64,000 nucleotides of DNA, taken from assembly GCA_018136815.1 (NCBI GenBank), contig CM030936.1, positions 1,366,569-1,430,568 of the forward strand. Direction: 5' to 3'. The stretch comes from Isochrysis galbana (taxonomy: Eukaryota; Haptophyta; Isochrysidales; Isochrysidaceae). The notes under the pieces were generated by a model. It was not told the origin of the DNA. It did no database searches and saw only the letters and a program-made list of their open reading frames with translations. Each line of letters begins with the position of its first letter. Positions within the stretch are counted from its first letter, which is position 1. A program made the translations under genes and the position numbers. Positions 43,185 to 53,774 of the stretch are shown here, one piece after another.

Positions 43185-45896
43185 ATGCGGGAGCTCCCGC
43201 CGCCGCCCGGTGCCGCTCCGCTCGCCCCCTTCCCTCCTGCACCCCTCCTCGTTCCACCCCTCTCCCACGAGGCGCTCGCCATCCAGATCGCCGCCCGCAC
43301 TTCGTCCTCACAGGCCGCCACAAGCGCACACACGGCCACATCCTACCCTGACGCCCGCCTACTACCACCGCGAGCGCAGCTGCTGCAGGGCGGTCTCGTG
43401 CAGCTGCACCAGACGCACATGTTAGAGCCCTTTGCACCGGCGGCGCAGCCGCCGCACAGACAGATTCCCTTACCGGCGCGAACTGGCGCGCCGTCCTGCC
43501 TGCCCGCACAGCCGCTTTCCGTGGCACCAATCCCCTACGCACCAGGTGCACCGAGCTATGCGCCCTACTGCGTAATGACGCCAACCGGTAGTGACAAGTT
43601 GGCGCCCGCCCCGCCGCTTCCTTTGTCCAACATGCTGGGCGGTTCCAACGCCGTCGCCTGTATGCAGGCCGCGGAGCGTCTGGCACAGATGGGCGAGTTC
43701 GCCGCAGCTGCTAAGAGCTTCCAGCACGCCTACAAGGCATCGCCGGCGCCGCTCCCGCTGGTGCGCGCTGCCGACATGGCGCTCGCTTCCGGCGACTTGA
43801 ATCAGGCCGAGCGCTGGCTATGCGATGTGCTGAAGCGGTCAGACCTCGACGATGCATTGCGTGAGGAGGTTCGGGGCAAGCTCGCTGCATGCACATCGGC
43901 CGCCATGTCCGCCCTCGAGGCGTCCCCCGCTCCCAAGCCGACGGGGCCTGCGCCGGTCAAGGCGCAGCCGCCCAAAGCTGTGCCGCCACTGCCAGACTTT
44001 GTCTTCCATGGAAGGCCGGCAACATCACTGTCCATCTCAATCGAGGGGCAGTTTGCCGTTCGGGACACAAGTGGGCGGCTCATCCTGGACAAGCGCTTAT
44101 TCACGATGCGCGCCGCAGCCACCGACTCGGAAGGGAATCCGGCCAAGCCGATCAAGGTTCGTGCCAAGCTCGTCTTTGAGGATATGGAACCCATTCCTGC
44201 GGAGCATAGGTACAATGCTCTAATGGGGATGACGGTCGCCACGATGATCGGCGACGCGCAGATGCGGCTGCGAGTTAACCTCATGTCGTCCAGTTTCGGC
44301 CGCCGCCGCTTCCGACTCATGCTCGTCCCGTACGATCCCGAAGTGGCAGCAGCTGGACTCAGCGCGACCTCCGAGCCGTTTGAAATGGTGTATGACACCA
44401 AAAAGCGCAAGGATGTGCGGATGGCTGTCGCTGGCATAGGACCAGCGGCAGGACGGGGGACGGCCGGAGCTGAGCGCCCGCACATGGCGGCGCTCGACCG
44501 GCGACGCTACTTCCGTAACGCCGAAATCGCGGCGGCGACTACAACCTCTGGGCCGGCTCGACAGTCCAGACTTACATTGGGCGCATTGCGGCTCTGCGAT
44601 CGGCTTGCGGCGATCGTGACGCAACAGGTGACGCAAAAGGCCATGATGGCGGCCAGGAAGCGGCCGCCCGATGTGGTCCCACCCTCTGTGCCGCCCGCGA
44701 AGCGTACCGCCCCGCCCACCGGCGTGCCGAGCGCCCAATCTTCACACGCAAACTCCGTCCCCCCTCGGCCGGCACCGGCGAAGGCTCCTCGGCCGGCTCT
44801 GCTTGTAGGGCCTCGCCTCGCGGCAGGGCCGGGGGGTAGTGTAAGGCGGCCGCGCTGCGGTGTATGCACCGGCTGTCAAGCGGACGATTGCGGCTTGTGC
44901 CGCAATTGCCTCGACAAGCCCAAGTTTGGTGGGCCCGGATCGCGCAAATCGGCGTGCACTCGGCGTACATGCGTGCAGATCGCCAAGAGCGGGCAAGCGC
45001 CTCCCGACGTCGCCGGCACGAGCCCAAGGGCATCGGTACTGGGCTTGGTCCCTTACAATGCCCCCCTGCACATACCCACAAAGCAGGAGCCCCAGGAAAC
45101 CACCCAAGGAGCCGATCTTAGCGCTGCGGCCGCCACGTCGGGCGCGGCGTTCACGGGCCGCACTGCCGCACCAGGCACCATTTTAACTGGGTACGGGCTA
45201 ATCTCGTGCTTAGGCACCAATGACCTCCCGGCGGGCGACGTCTCCACGCCGGCAGAAAGTGGCACTCAATCCAAAAGTGCAGCTGAGCTCGCTGCTCCCG
45301 ATCCGCTGTCTGAATCGGCCGCACTTGCCTCTGTGCCCCTCTCTGAAGGAGTCGCGGGAGCCATCACCCTCGCCGAGACATCCGCCTCCGCAACGGCGCC
45401 CTCGCCAGCTCCATTCCTTGCCCAACTCCACCGTATGTCAGCTCGCCCACGCTGGGCGTTGAGAGCGAGGGATGTAGTTGCTGCCGTGAGGCGCCCCGGT
45501 AACTACGACTTTCTGTACCATACACAGGTGCTGAAGCGTTGGGAGCCGCCGCAGCCGCAACGACCGAGCGAGAGGGAACGCGTCGCGTCGCGGGCCGATG
45601 CGGGGGAGGGTGCTGTGCAGGAGGATATAGAAAGCAACGACTTGGGCAGCGACGGCGAGGTGGGTGCTAGTCGGGTGAACAAAGCAGAAGTTTTGAGCGC
45701 ACCAACAACCGGTGGTGCGGAGGAGGCGTCGAGCACGACCCTCAGTCCCGATGGATCGCCAGACGTGCCCACCGCCAGCGCCGAGCAGGCTGCAAGCGCG
45801 CCAGAGGTTAGACTAGAGGCGCCGAGCTCGCTTGCTATGAGCGGTTCGCTTCCACAAAACAGACCGCGAGGGGCGCCCATTCCAGTAGGAGAGTAG
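43185..45896 (+). CDS. CXXC zinc-finger protein with TPR-like repeats
   Basis: A 903-residue single-exon protein; the ATG at 43185 is the first after the pyrimidine leader. Order: Pro-rich N-terminus; about 150-240, two TPR-like helical hairpins (AAERLAQMGEFAAAAKSFQH, RAADMALASGDLNQAERWL); about 265-410, a beta-rich domain (FVFHGRPATSLSISIEG, RLRVNLMSSSFGRRRFRLML, GLSATSEPFEMVYD) that I cannot name; about 555-600, a canonical CXXC finger with eight Cys (CGVCTGCQADDCGLCRNC, KFGGPGSRKSAC, RRTC); a long disordered tail. CXXC fingers with the KFGG motif (MLL, CFP1, DNMT1) bind unmethylated CpG. The protein has no SET, methyltransferase or PHD domain, so it probably recruits partners to CpG-rich DNA, fitting for this GC-rich genome (inference). 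Confidence 0.8.
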   Translation: MRELPPPPGAAPLAPFPPAPLLVPPLSHEALAIQIAARTSSSQAATSAHTATSYPDARLLPPRAQLLQGGLVQLHQTHMLEPFAPAAQPPHRQIPLPARTGAPSCLPAQPLSVAPIPYAPGAPSYAPYCVMTPTGSDKLAPAPPLPLSNMLGGSNAVACMQAAERLAQMGEFAAAAKSFQHAYKASPAPLPLVRAADMALASGDLNQAERWLCDVLKRSDLDDALREEVRGKLAACTSAAMSALEASPAPKPTGPAPVKAQPPKAVPPLPDFVFHGRPATSLSISIEGQFAVRDTSGRLILDKRLFTMRAAATDSEGNPAKPIKVRAKLVFEDMEPIPAEHRYNALMGMTVATMIGDAQMRLRVNLMSSSFGRRRFRLMLVPYDPEVAAAGLSATSEPFEMVYDTKKRKDVRMAVAGIGPAAGRGTAGAERPHMAALDRRRYFRNAEIAAATTTSGPARQSRLTLGALRLCDRLAAIVTQQVTQKAMMAARKRPPDVVPPSVPPAKRTAPPTGVPSAQSSHANSVPPRPAPAKAPRPALLVGPRLAAGPGGSVRRPRCGVCTGCQADDCGLCRNCLDKPKFGGPGSRKSACTRRTCVQIAKSGQAPPDVAGTSPRASVLGLVPYNAPLHIPTKQEPQETTQGADLSAAAATSGAAFTGRTAAPGTILTGYGLISCLGTNDLPAGDVSTPAESGTQSKSAAELAAPDPLSESAALASVPLSEGVAGAITLAETSASATAPSPAPFLAQLHRMSARPRWALRARDVVAAVRRPGNYDFLYHTQVLKRWEPPQPQRPSERERVASRADAGEGAVQEDIESNDLGSDGEVGASRVNKAEVLSAPTTGGAEEASSTTLSPDGSPDVPTASAEQAASAPEVRLEAPSSLAMSGSLPQNRPRGAPIPVGE

Positions 45897-46817
45897 GCGG
45901 CCTCGTCAAGATTGCAACGTTGTGGGCGACATCGAGAGACCGGTTAGGCACTAAACTATGAAGTACTCAATTACTTCCCTGGAGTGCCGCCAGGCTGTTT
46001 GCCATGGTGGCAGGAGGTGGCAGCGGCGCACATAGTTGTGTTGCAGCAGCCGGAACAAGTCGAGTTTACGCGCACACACACACAAAACCTCGTGACGAAG
46101 CTCGGGGCTAACTACCTTCTAGGGATCTGACACATGCGTGGGCACTATCTCGACCATGGCCCTCAACTCTCCCCTTTGGTCCTCCTACTCTCCTTTCCCC
46201 TTCACCCCTCCTTTCCCTCTGGCTTTTCGTTCTCTTTCCGGGGCTATGGTACCCATGTCCCGCATCCATTTTTCACTACGGTGGGTGAGGTAAACTAACT
46301 TTATACCACTAGTTGGTTCGCATGGGTGAGAGCACGCTCTCTCTGCCGCTATTGTATTCCTGCCCAAACGAAGGCTGTAGGCATGAATATTTTGGTAAGG
46401 TACGTGCTGCTAACATCCATACGTCCATAGTTGAACAGTTTAGTTCCCCTTGTTGCCACTGACTATTGACTCACAAGTCACAAGACGACACATACACATA
46501 TTGGGATTCCCTACGGTAGCTCAAGCCCAGGTTTGCAGATTTTTGTCACTTCTGATCTCAAAACGTCGTTGTCGCGGCTGGTGTTGGTGCTGCCTGGCGT
46601 GCGGGCAGGTCGAGGAGGCGGGAAAGTAGGGGTAGAAGCAGCTCGCCCAACCTGGTAGAGAAGAAGCTCGAAACAGGCCTTTTGTATGCATGGTGATCGC
46701 GTCCAACTTGCGTGCTTGAGTGTGCTGTGTCGTTTGCGTATGTGTCGGGTTCCGTTGCGTCGTTGCGTGTGAGTGTTCGTCCACTATTGTGGCCGTCTCT
46801 CAGTCGTGGTTTGTTCA
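45897..46817. other. intergenic
   Basis: 3' flank of the CXXC gene with a short (CA)n at 46073-46084. No supported gene. The missing 5' exon of the triple-AAA gene was looked for here without success. Confidence 0.5.
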
Positions 46818-46834
46818 GGTTTCCCGGCTACTAT

Positions 46835-47764
46835 ATAATAATAATCTATCTGAGCATTAGTACCACTACTCTCACTAGCCCGGTACTAACACGACAGCCC
46901 TCAGCGCACCTGCCCGTACACCTTGGCGCGTGCTGTTGTCACAGATACATACTCCTATGCACCCTTCCACATCTCCCCCCTCGCAGGCCCCCGGCTCCCA
47001 TTCTAACTCCCCACAAGTTAAAATGAGCGAAAACCCATTGAGGCGGTCCGGTCGACGCCGGCCGACTCTCCGGGAAAAAGCACCGGGGGGGGGGGGGAGG
47101 AACCTCTCGTCAAAAAAGGAGAACGGCCCTTACAGCTCGCGCCGCGAGCGGTCCTCGAAGAAATAAATGTCTGCGCCCCCCGATACCTGCCACAGGGACG
47201 TCTTGAGCCACTCCCTTCTTCTCGCCTCTCCTGTCGCCAGCCGCCCCCCTTCGCCCGTTTGCTAACGCAAACGGGGCTCGTTTCTCACCACACTCCATCG
47301 GGGGGGGTGCAAATCCCCCCCTCTCCCTCGTTCCATTCTCTTCCGCCCCGGTCCCTGCGGCGCGTCGCCATGCGGCGCGCCATGGCCTGCTCTCAGAGGT
47401 CCTTCAGGGGCGCCCAGAGGGCCAGCAAGGGCAGCTCAGGGGGCAGTGGAGGCTGGGGCTCAGCCCTTGGCCCCCCCTGCCTCTCCCTCGCTCGCCTCGC
47501 TGGCCTTGGGTGCCGCCCTGAGGCCCCTGTCTGCCTGGCGACCAGGGATGGGGGGGGGAGTCAGTACGAGAGCAGGCCCATGCGGGCCTGGGAGTGCGGC
47601 TCGCGGCCCGCGCCCACCAGGGGTCTGGGCTGTATTGATGAGTGCCCTGCCCCTGCCAGAGGGCAGGGGCTGGGGTTGAATGTACGGGCCCACCCCGGGG
47701 GGTGTCCGCAATGGAGAGAGGGGGGCGCGAGGCCCCCATTGACCCCCACTTATAAAAGTAGGTT
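46835..47764. mobile_element. 930-bp insertion with 17-bp target-site duplication
   Basis: GGTTTCCCGGCTACTAT occurs at 46818-46834 and 47765-47781, exactly bracketing this segment. Its right half (47385-47764) is a dispersed repeat with copies at 60517-60915 (same orientation), 59163-59560 and 38935-39110 (inverted). Conserved words are aggggcgc, gcagctcagggggcagtgga, gagagaggggggcgcgaggc and the right end acttataaaagtag. The long, non-standard duplication suggests LINE/SINE-type integration. Confidence 0.75.
47385..47764 (+). repeat. dispersed repeat (47.4-kb type), copy 2
   Basis: The best match is to 60517-60915. Both end gaggcccccattg, a few variable bases, then acttataaaagtag. That terminal sequence includes a TATAAAAG box-like word. 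Confidence 0.75.
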
Positions 47765-47779
47765 GGTTTCCCGGCTACT

Positions 47780-50743
47780 ATGTGCGCCACTCCCAGCGTA
47801 GTGGTTAACGTCAAGAGCTCTGCGCTGGGGTCTAGTGTGCCTTGCGTGCCTCAGTCGGTCCACTTCGCGCTGCTCGGCAACCCGGGCACCGGCAAGACGA
47901 CCGTCGCCAGGCTGTTGGGTGGGATGCTATGCGAGCTCGGCGTTCGTGCCCGCGATGTGTTAGTCGACACGACCGGCGAGGAATTGTCGCGGCAAGGCGC
48001 CGACAAGGTGTCCAAGCTGATCGACAGCGCGATGGGCGGCGTGCTCTTTATCGACGAGGCGTACGGTCTCGAGCCTGTTGCCGGGGGCGAGGGCGCGGCA
48101 GTCGCGCTCCAGCTGCTCGACGTGGCTGAAAAGCGCCGCACCGAGCTGACCATCATTCTGGCGGGGTACAAGGACGACATGGAGCGGAAGCTCTTCGAGT
48201 TTAATGACGGCTTCATTCGGCGGATCAACTACCAATTCCACTTCGAGGACTTCACCGAGAGCGAGCTTGCCGACGTGTTCCGTGCGCAGTGCGACGAGTA
48301 CGGGTGGACGGCGGCGGAGGGCGAGGACGTGGTGGGAGTGGCAGCACGCCGGCTCGCGCGTGGGCGGGGTCGGCGCGGCTTTGGCAACGCGGGTGAGGCA
48401 CGCATGCTCTTCGAGAGGGCGTACAGCCGCGCCCTGGGCCGCGACACACCCACCAAGGCCTTGCGGATCGTCGATGTCATCGGCCCGCCGCCTGACCCTG
48501 CTCACGTGCCGGAGCTTTGCGACGCGCTAGACGAACTCAATGACATGGTTGGCCTGGACTCGGTCAAGGCGTCCATCCACCAGATCGTCCAGCTTGCGCG
48601 GACCAACTACGAGCGCGAGCTCGACAGCAAGCCGCCTCACCCGTTGGCGCTCAACCGCGTCTTACTTGGGAACCCAGGCACCGGCAAGACGACGGTGGCC
48701 AAGCTTTACGGCCGGATCCTCAAGGCCGCGGGCTTGCTGAGCGACGGCACGTGTGAGCTCAAGCAGCCGAGCGACCTGACCGGCTCGCATGTCGGGGAGA
48801 CCGAGCGGCGGACTGCAGCGCTGATCCGGCGCTGCGCGGGCAGGGTGCTTGTGGTCGACGAGGCGTACGCGCTCAACGAATCGAGCTATGGCCACGTCGC
48901 GCTCTCCACGCTCGTCGGCCTAGTGCACGGCGCACCCGGCGAGGACATCGCCGTCGTGCTCATCGGCTACGAGAACCAGATGCTCAAGATGTTCCGTGAG
49001 GCGAACGAGGGCCTGCCGCGCCGCTTTGACCTGCAGGACGCTTTCCGTTTTGACGACTTCGACGACTGCGCGCTCGACCGCATCCTCTTGTCGTGCGTGC
49101 AGAAGGCGAGGCTGCAGGCGCCCAGGGCTGTGCGCGCCCGGGTCGTCAAGGCGCTCGCGGCGCAGCGTGGGCCCGGCTTCGGAAATGCGGGGGACGTGGT
49201 GGGAGCGGTCGCGCGCGCCAAGCAGCGCCTTTCCGCGCGCGATCCGGAGGCCAGCACACTGACGATTGCCGACTTTTGCCTGGATACCAACGACGGCGAC
49301 GGCATGTCGGCGCTCAGAGCACTCTACAAGGTGGAGCACATCCGTGACCAGCTGATCGAGCTCAAGGCGACGCTCGAGCAGCTTGAGCGGGACGGCAAGG
49401 AGCGATCGGACCATCTCGAGTCGTACGTCTTTGTCGGCAACCCCGGCACCGGCAAGACGACTGTCGCGCGCGTGATGGCACGCGTCCTGCACGAGGTGGG
49501 CATCCTCAGCCGGCCGGAGGTCAAGGCGGTCTCCGGCCTCGATCTGCAAGGCAGCTAACTCGGTCAGACCAAGGACAGGGTGAACGAGGCGATGGCAGAC
49601 GCGCGTGGTGGCGTCCTGCTGATTGATGAGGCGTACGCGATTGGCGGCGGGCATCATTACTCCAAGGAGGCCGTCGATCAATTGGTGGCCGTGATGACCA
49701 CGCCTGAGCATCTCCACAAGACGGTGGTCATCCTTGCCGGCTACTACGAGCCGATGGAGCGCATGCTCAGCTCGAATCAAGGGCTTCGCAGCCGCTTCAC
49801 CGGTCGAATCGAGTTCCCGGACTGGGACGCCGACGACTGCGTCGCCGCCATCCGCTCCAAGTGCGAGGCGGACGGCATCGCGCTAACCGACGGCGCAGCG
49901 CACGTGCTGACGGCCGGGCTGCGCGAGATCCAATCTCGACCCGGCTGGGCCAACGCGCGCGACAGCCTCACCGCCTACCTCTCAATGTACAAGGCGCGCG
50001 CGCAGCGGTTGCGTGGCTCAGAAGAGGCTGATACCTTCTTCCTCGAAGAGGATGCGATCGCCGCAATGAGCAGCCTCAGGAAGAGCCGGCCCAAACGAGA
50101 CGTGCATGACGTGGTCGATTTCACCGCCGGTCCGCTCGTTGCTGTGGCATGTGGCCCAGACGACGGTCCGCTCGCAGTGCAGGATGTACAAGCTGCGCCA
50201 CTAGCTCCCAAGGAGGAGGAGGAGGAGTGGCTTGAGTTGCGGCGCGATGCCTATGAAGAGTGCACGGAGGACGCGGGCCCCATTGACCCGGTGTACGCTG
50301 CGCTTCTGCAGGCGTGTGTGGCCGCAGGGTTCGACACGTCGCACGACCGGCGAAAGGAGCTGATCGCGCTTCTCGAAGCGGTCCAGAGCGGTGCTAGCTT
50401 CCCTGGCGAGATTCTGGACCGCGTGCTTCACCAGACGCCAATGTCGGAGGCCAAGGCCCACGCACTGCTCCGGCCGCAAGTGCACTACGTGATGGACGCG
50501 ATGCGTGGGGCGGTACGAGAGGAAGAAGCGCTACGCGAGGAGCTGTGTCGGCTTGTGGAGGAGGAGCGGCTCGAGGAGCTGCGGCTGAAACAAGAAGAAT
50601 ACCGCCGGGCGCAAGAGGCTCTACAGCAGTGCCGTGCGTGCCCGATGGGCTACTCGTGGTACCGTTGCGGCTCCGGATGGCGATGCACAGGCGGGTCGCA
50701 TCACATGTCGGACGGCCAGCTCCGCAATTGGAACACCGCGTGA
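47780..50743 (+). pseudogene. triple-AAA (CfxQ/CbbX-like) ATPase, 5'-truncated and with an in-frame stop
   Basis: Three CfxQ-type AAA modules in one frame. Module 1: Walker A GNPGTGKTTVARLLGG (about 47876), Walker B VLFIDEAYG. Module 2: GNPGTGKTTVAKLYGR (about 48669), VLVVDEAYA. Module 3: GNPGTGKTTVARVMAR (about 49438), VLLIDEAYAIGGG. Between the third Walker A and B the frame hits TAA at 49556-49558, in SGLDLQGS then stop then LGQTKDRVNEAM, where relatives have an aromatic residue. One base change from a Tyr codon explains it. The first module also lacks the helix block that should precede Walker A; homology starts at SVHFALLGN (about 47851), after an AG that could be a splice acceptor. A 930-base insertion sits just upstream. 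The C-terminus has Glu-rich coiled coil and a Cys/Trp-rich end (CRACPMGYSWYRCGSGW). CfxQ proteins remodel protein complexes; CbbX activates Rubisco. Confidence 0.8.
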
Positions 50744-51034
50744 CTAATAATAACTCAATCTGCACGCGGGTGTGAGCAAAAGTCGAGCGCTAGGCGTGCC
50801 CCCCCCCCCCCCTCCCCCCGTCCTTTCTCACTCTGGGATTGCAAGTGCGAACTTTGTTCGCATGTGATGATGGGATGACGCTCGTTCCACCCCACCGGAT
50901 GGTAGGCATGATGCGTGCTGATAGATGCCTGACTTGTGCCCTTGTGTGTGCGGCATCTCGCTCGTATTGCGTGACGTACGTTTACTATACTTTTACTATG
51001 GGCATGGGCCTACCTGCCTACGGAGGGGCCCAAT
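50744..51034. other. intergenic
   Basis: Contains a 14-base C run at 50801-50814. No supported gene. Confidence 0.5.
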
Positions 51035-51793
51035 GGCAAAAAACTATCGTTATAGTTTTAGCGATGGAGCGCGCGCCGACCGCTCCCCTCTCCCAGCCCC
51101 CCGCCCCCCGCCGCCACGACGCCCCAACGGGGCCGCCCCAAGCCGCCGGAGCCGAAGCGCTCGCGAGCCTCAGCACCGCCTGACAACGACGTCGAGATGG
51201 CGCCGCCACCCTCGCCTCCCAGGCAGCCACAGAAGCAGGGAACAGGCAAAGTCCTGTTCCCTGCTGACAAGCAGAACCTGAGCCAGGCTCAGAACGCCAC
51301 CGCCGCCGTCCAGCCACCGACTCAAGCACTCCCCATGGGGTGTGGCAGCTCTGCTGCCACCCCCATGGTGGCAACTCCTACCATCTGTGCACCCCTCGGG
51401 GGCGGGCACATGACACAACAATCAATCCTTGGAGCTTTTGCTCCCTCCAACCAACAATCAAACCTTCCCAAGTCGTACGCACAAGCCGCACATGGACACA
51501 AGGGGAAAGAGCCACACCAGCAAACTCAACAACAACCAGCTCAACAGCCACAGCCACAGTCGCGCAAGCGGGCCGACCCCCAGTCGGACCCAAAGCCGAC
51601 CCATAACAACACCACTTCATTCGCTTCTCCTCCACCAGAGGAGGAAGAGGAACCCGAAGACACCCCCTTCTTCATTCAGCTAGCACAACCCGATTGGCGA
51701 TTGGCACCCACAGCAGGCACACCGGACATCAGACGCCCGACGCCCGGAGCAAAAAGGACTAGAACGAAACAAACCGGTAGCCCGGCGGCGTAG
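51035..51793 (+). mobile_element. 5' end of a LINE-like element with ORF1
   Basis: 51035-51190 is the best copy of a leader sequence repeated at 18362 and 24195 (aactatcgttatagttttag, then cgatggagcgcgcgccgacc). It leads directly into an ORF1-like reading frame. Downstream, I find no endonuclease or reverse transcriptase, so the element is 3'-deleted or ORF2 has decayed. Confidence 0.55.
51197..51793 (+). CDS. ORF1-like protein of a LINE-type retrotransposon
   Basis: A 198-residue frame starting at ATG in gtcgagatggcg. It is Pro/Gln-rich and probably disordered, with a KSYAQAAHGHKGK motif: SYA.AA is common in the gag-like ORF1 of algal and plant LINEs. Acidic EEEEEPEDTPFF and a basic end (GAKRTRTKQ) follow. 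There is no CCHC zinc knuckle. The leader upstream exists in at least three copies in this window, so this is element-borne, not host. Coding status is uncertain. Confidence 0.45.
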   Translation: MAPPPSPPRQPQKQGTGKVLFPADKQNLSQAQNATAAVQPPTQALPMGCGSSAATPMVATPTICAPLGGGHMTQQSILGAFAPSNQQSNLPKSYAQAAHGHKGKEPHQQTQQQPAQQPQPQSRKRADPQSDPKPTHNNTTSFASPPPEEEEEPEDTPFFIQLAQPDWRLAPTAGTPDIRRPTPGAKRTRTKQTGSPAA

Positions 51794-53381
51794 AAGGAAG
51801 GAGAGCGATAAGCCGTCGGGGACCGGTACACACCGTCTGCCACCGGAAACCCACTTCACCCAGCCGCCCTAGGTAGAGCACAAGGGGACGTGCCGCAAGG
51901 CAGGTGGAGGGGCGGTAAGGAAAGCGGGCGTGGCTGCAGACCGGTAGTCTTCGTTGCGCCCCTTCTACCGATAAGGGCCACCCGGTCTCGGGCCGCGCCG
52001 CTGGGGCGGCGCGGCCGTCGCCAAGATGAGAGAGGCCTCTGCCATGAGGCATGCCCAATGAATGGTATCTCTGCTGTGTGTCATGTCTGTTGCGTCTCTG
52101 GTGAGGCCTGCAGACTACTTGCCCCTAGCTGGGGGGGGGGGGGGGGCAGCATGGTTGCTGTGGTGTGTGTGGCCCTCTGGTGAGGCCTGCAGACTACTTC
52201 CCCCCATGGGGGGGGGGCGGCATGGCTGCTGTGGTGTGTGTGGCCGAGGCCACGGGCCGTGTGGCGCGACGCGAGTCGCACGCACCTGCTCGGCCTCTGC
52301 TGGGGGACGCGGACGCTTCGCCAGCGTCTGCTGTCTGCTCCACTGGTCCATGCATGGCTACACCATGGCTACAGGGGAGGCGCCCTCAAGGGGGGGGGGC
52401 GAAGGAGAGGGGCGTCGCGGCGGCGCGCTCCATCGCAACCAATAATAAACTAAATTGTCAGATGATCTCAGATGGGGGGGAATTTGATTATTTTGAGACA
52501 TTGGAAGTGGCCTCAGGGTCTCATAACTAGATACTGCACCGCTCTTTCCGCGCATGGACACTCACAGACCGTGGAATTAAACTGGCTAGGCTTCCCTTAC
52601 GGCCCTCTTCTTGCGCATAGATACAGGCTCCTCCACAAACCGACCTCAGACACCCCCCACACGTCCTGAATCTGGGACTCAACACTCAACACACCGGGGG
52701 AAGCTTACTTCGGTGGCCTTTCTCCGTCCGGACCGGCGCCCTCACGCATCCTGTGCGCGTGCACCACCGCTTCTCCCTGCCACCCTTCTCGCCGACATAC
52801 GCCTCTGCAGCATAAGAGTGGTCCTCCCAGGCCTCCCACGTTTGCCCGTCGGCCTCCAGCAGCCTCCTGCGCAGCCAGTCGACCGTGCACATCGTCGTCG
52901 CCCCTTCATCTGCCGCCGCCTTTGCTGCCTCGGCGGCCTCATCGTCCTCCAGGTCGTGCAAAGGACACAGCAGCGCCGTGCTGGTGGCCTACTTCCCGCG
53001 CTGCACGCAGATCACATGCAGCGCGGGCGGGGAAGCCCCGGGTGCCGCTTCAGCCGCGCCACCACACCCATCCCCTCCCCGGGCCTCCACCCCCCACCGA
53101 TCACCGAACTCCCATGCCCCATACATGGAGCGAAGGCCTGCAGAGGCGGGCAAGTGGGCAGCCAGCGCGCCCGCCACCCGCCGTCTCGCGCCAGACTGAG
53201 AAAACCTTTAGAACCACCTTAAAAAGCCCATGTTTGACCGCCCTAGTATGAGTACAAGTGCCCCGCACCTGTCATGTGGGCGATGGTCGTAGAGACCACT
53301 GGACACTCGGCAAATTGAACGTAGCAGCTAAATATTGGAGCGCGTCATGCTCGCTCGCCCCCTGCGACAATACTGCTCGAC
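51794..53381. other. intergenic with tandem repeat
   Basis: 51794-52080 may be decayed LINE sequence. 52093-52245 is a tandem pair. 52686-52961 on the minus strand has a 91-residue frame that I do not recognise and do not call. No supported gene. Confidence 0.45.
52093..52245. repeat. tandem duplication, about 80-bp unit
   Basis: tctggtgaggcctgcagact, then acttscccc, a G run, gcagcatgg or ggcatgg, and ctgtggtgtgtgtggcc occurs twice in direct succession. Confidence 0.85.
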
Positions 53382-53708
53382 GTGGACATGCAGGCAAATC
53401 ATAGGCACTCACACACAAATATGGCCGCCGACCCATGGAGGAGCGTGATGCAGAATACGGAATTGCAGCACCCCCGTTTCGTCTCAGTCGATGAAAGGCA
53501 TGCAGCTCCAGAGCAATTGAGCGCTCTCCGTGTGCGCATATTTTTTGGCTTGAGCGTGGCGCCTCTGGCTCTCGTGCTCTTCGTCGCCCTTGACGCATTG
53601 TGCGACACGATCCAAGGCAGTGGTGGGGCGGACAAGAAATCAGCGGAAATAGACGGCGGCATGGGAGAGCGGCTCACGGCTACGCTCGGATTACACGCCA
53701 CGCTATGA
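53382..53708 (+). CDS. hypothetical small protein with one membrane helix
   Basis: A 108-residue frame with a hydrophobic stretch FFGLSVAPLALVLFVALDAL (about residues 54-73), preceded by a Gln/His-rich N-terminus and followed by a charged tail. No family is recognised. It is convergent with the hybrid kinase gene, 66 bases from its stop. It may simply be chance coding in a GC-rich genome. Confidence 0.2.
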   Translation: MDMQANHRHSHTNMAADPWRSVMQNTELQHPRFVSVDERHAAPEQLSALRVRIFFGLSVAPLALVLFVALDALCDTIQGSGGADKKSAEIDGGMGERLTATLGLHATL

Positions 53709-53774
53709 CCCATCACTCGTCGGCACGGGGACGCTTATGGGTGCAGTCATGTGCTTGGTCCCCGGAGCAGCCCA

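Noticed and set aside
49556..49558. TAA as a sense codon
   Set aside because: TAA ends the TTLL-like gene, and TAG and TGA end other genes here, so the standard code applies.
52686..52961. A 91-residue minus-strand frame with a Trp/Arg-rich centre
   Set aside because: I recognise no family and the frame does not continue in neighbouring sequence; it may be a decayed element.
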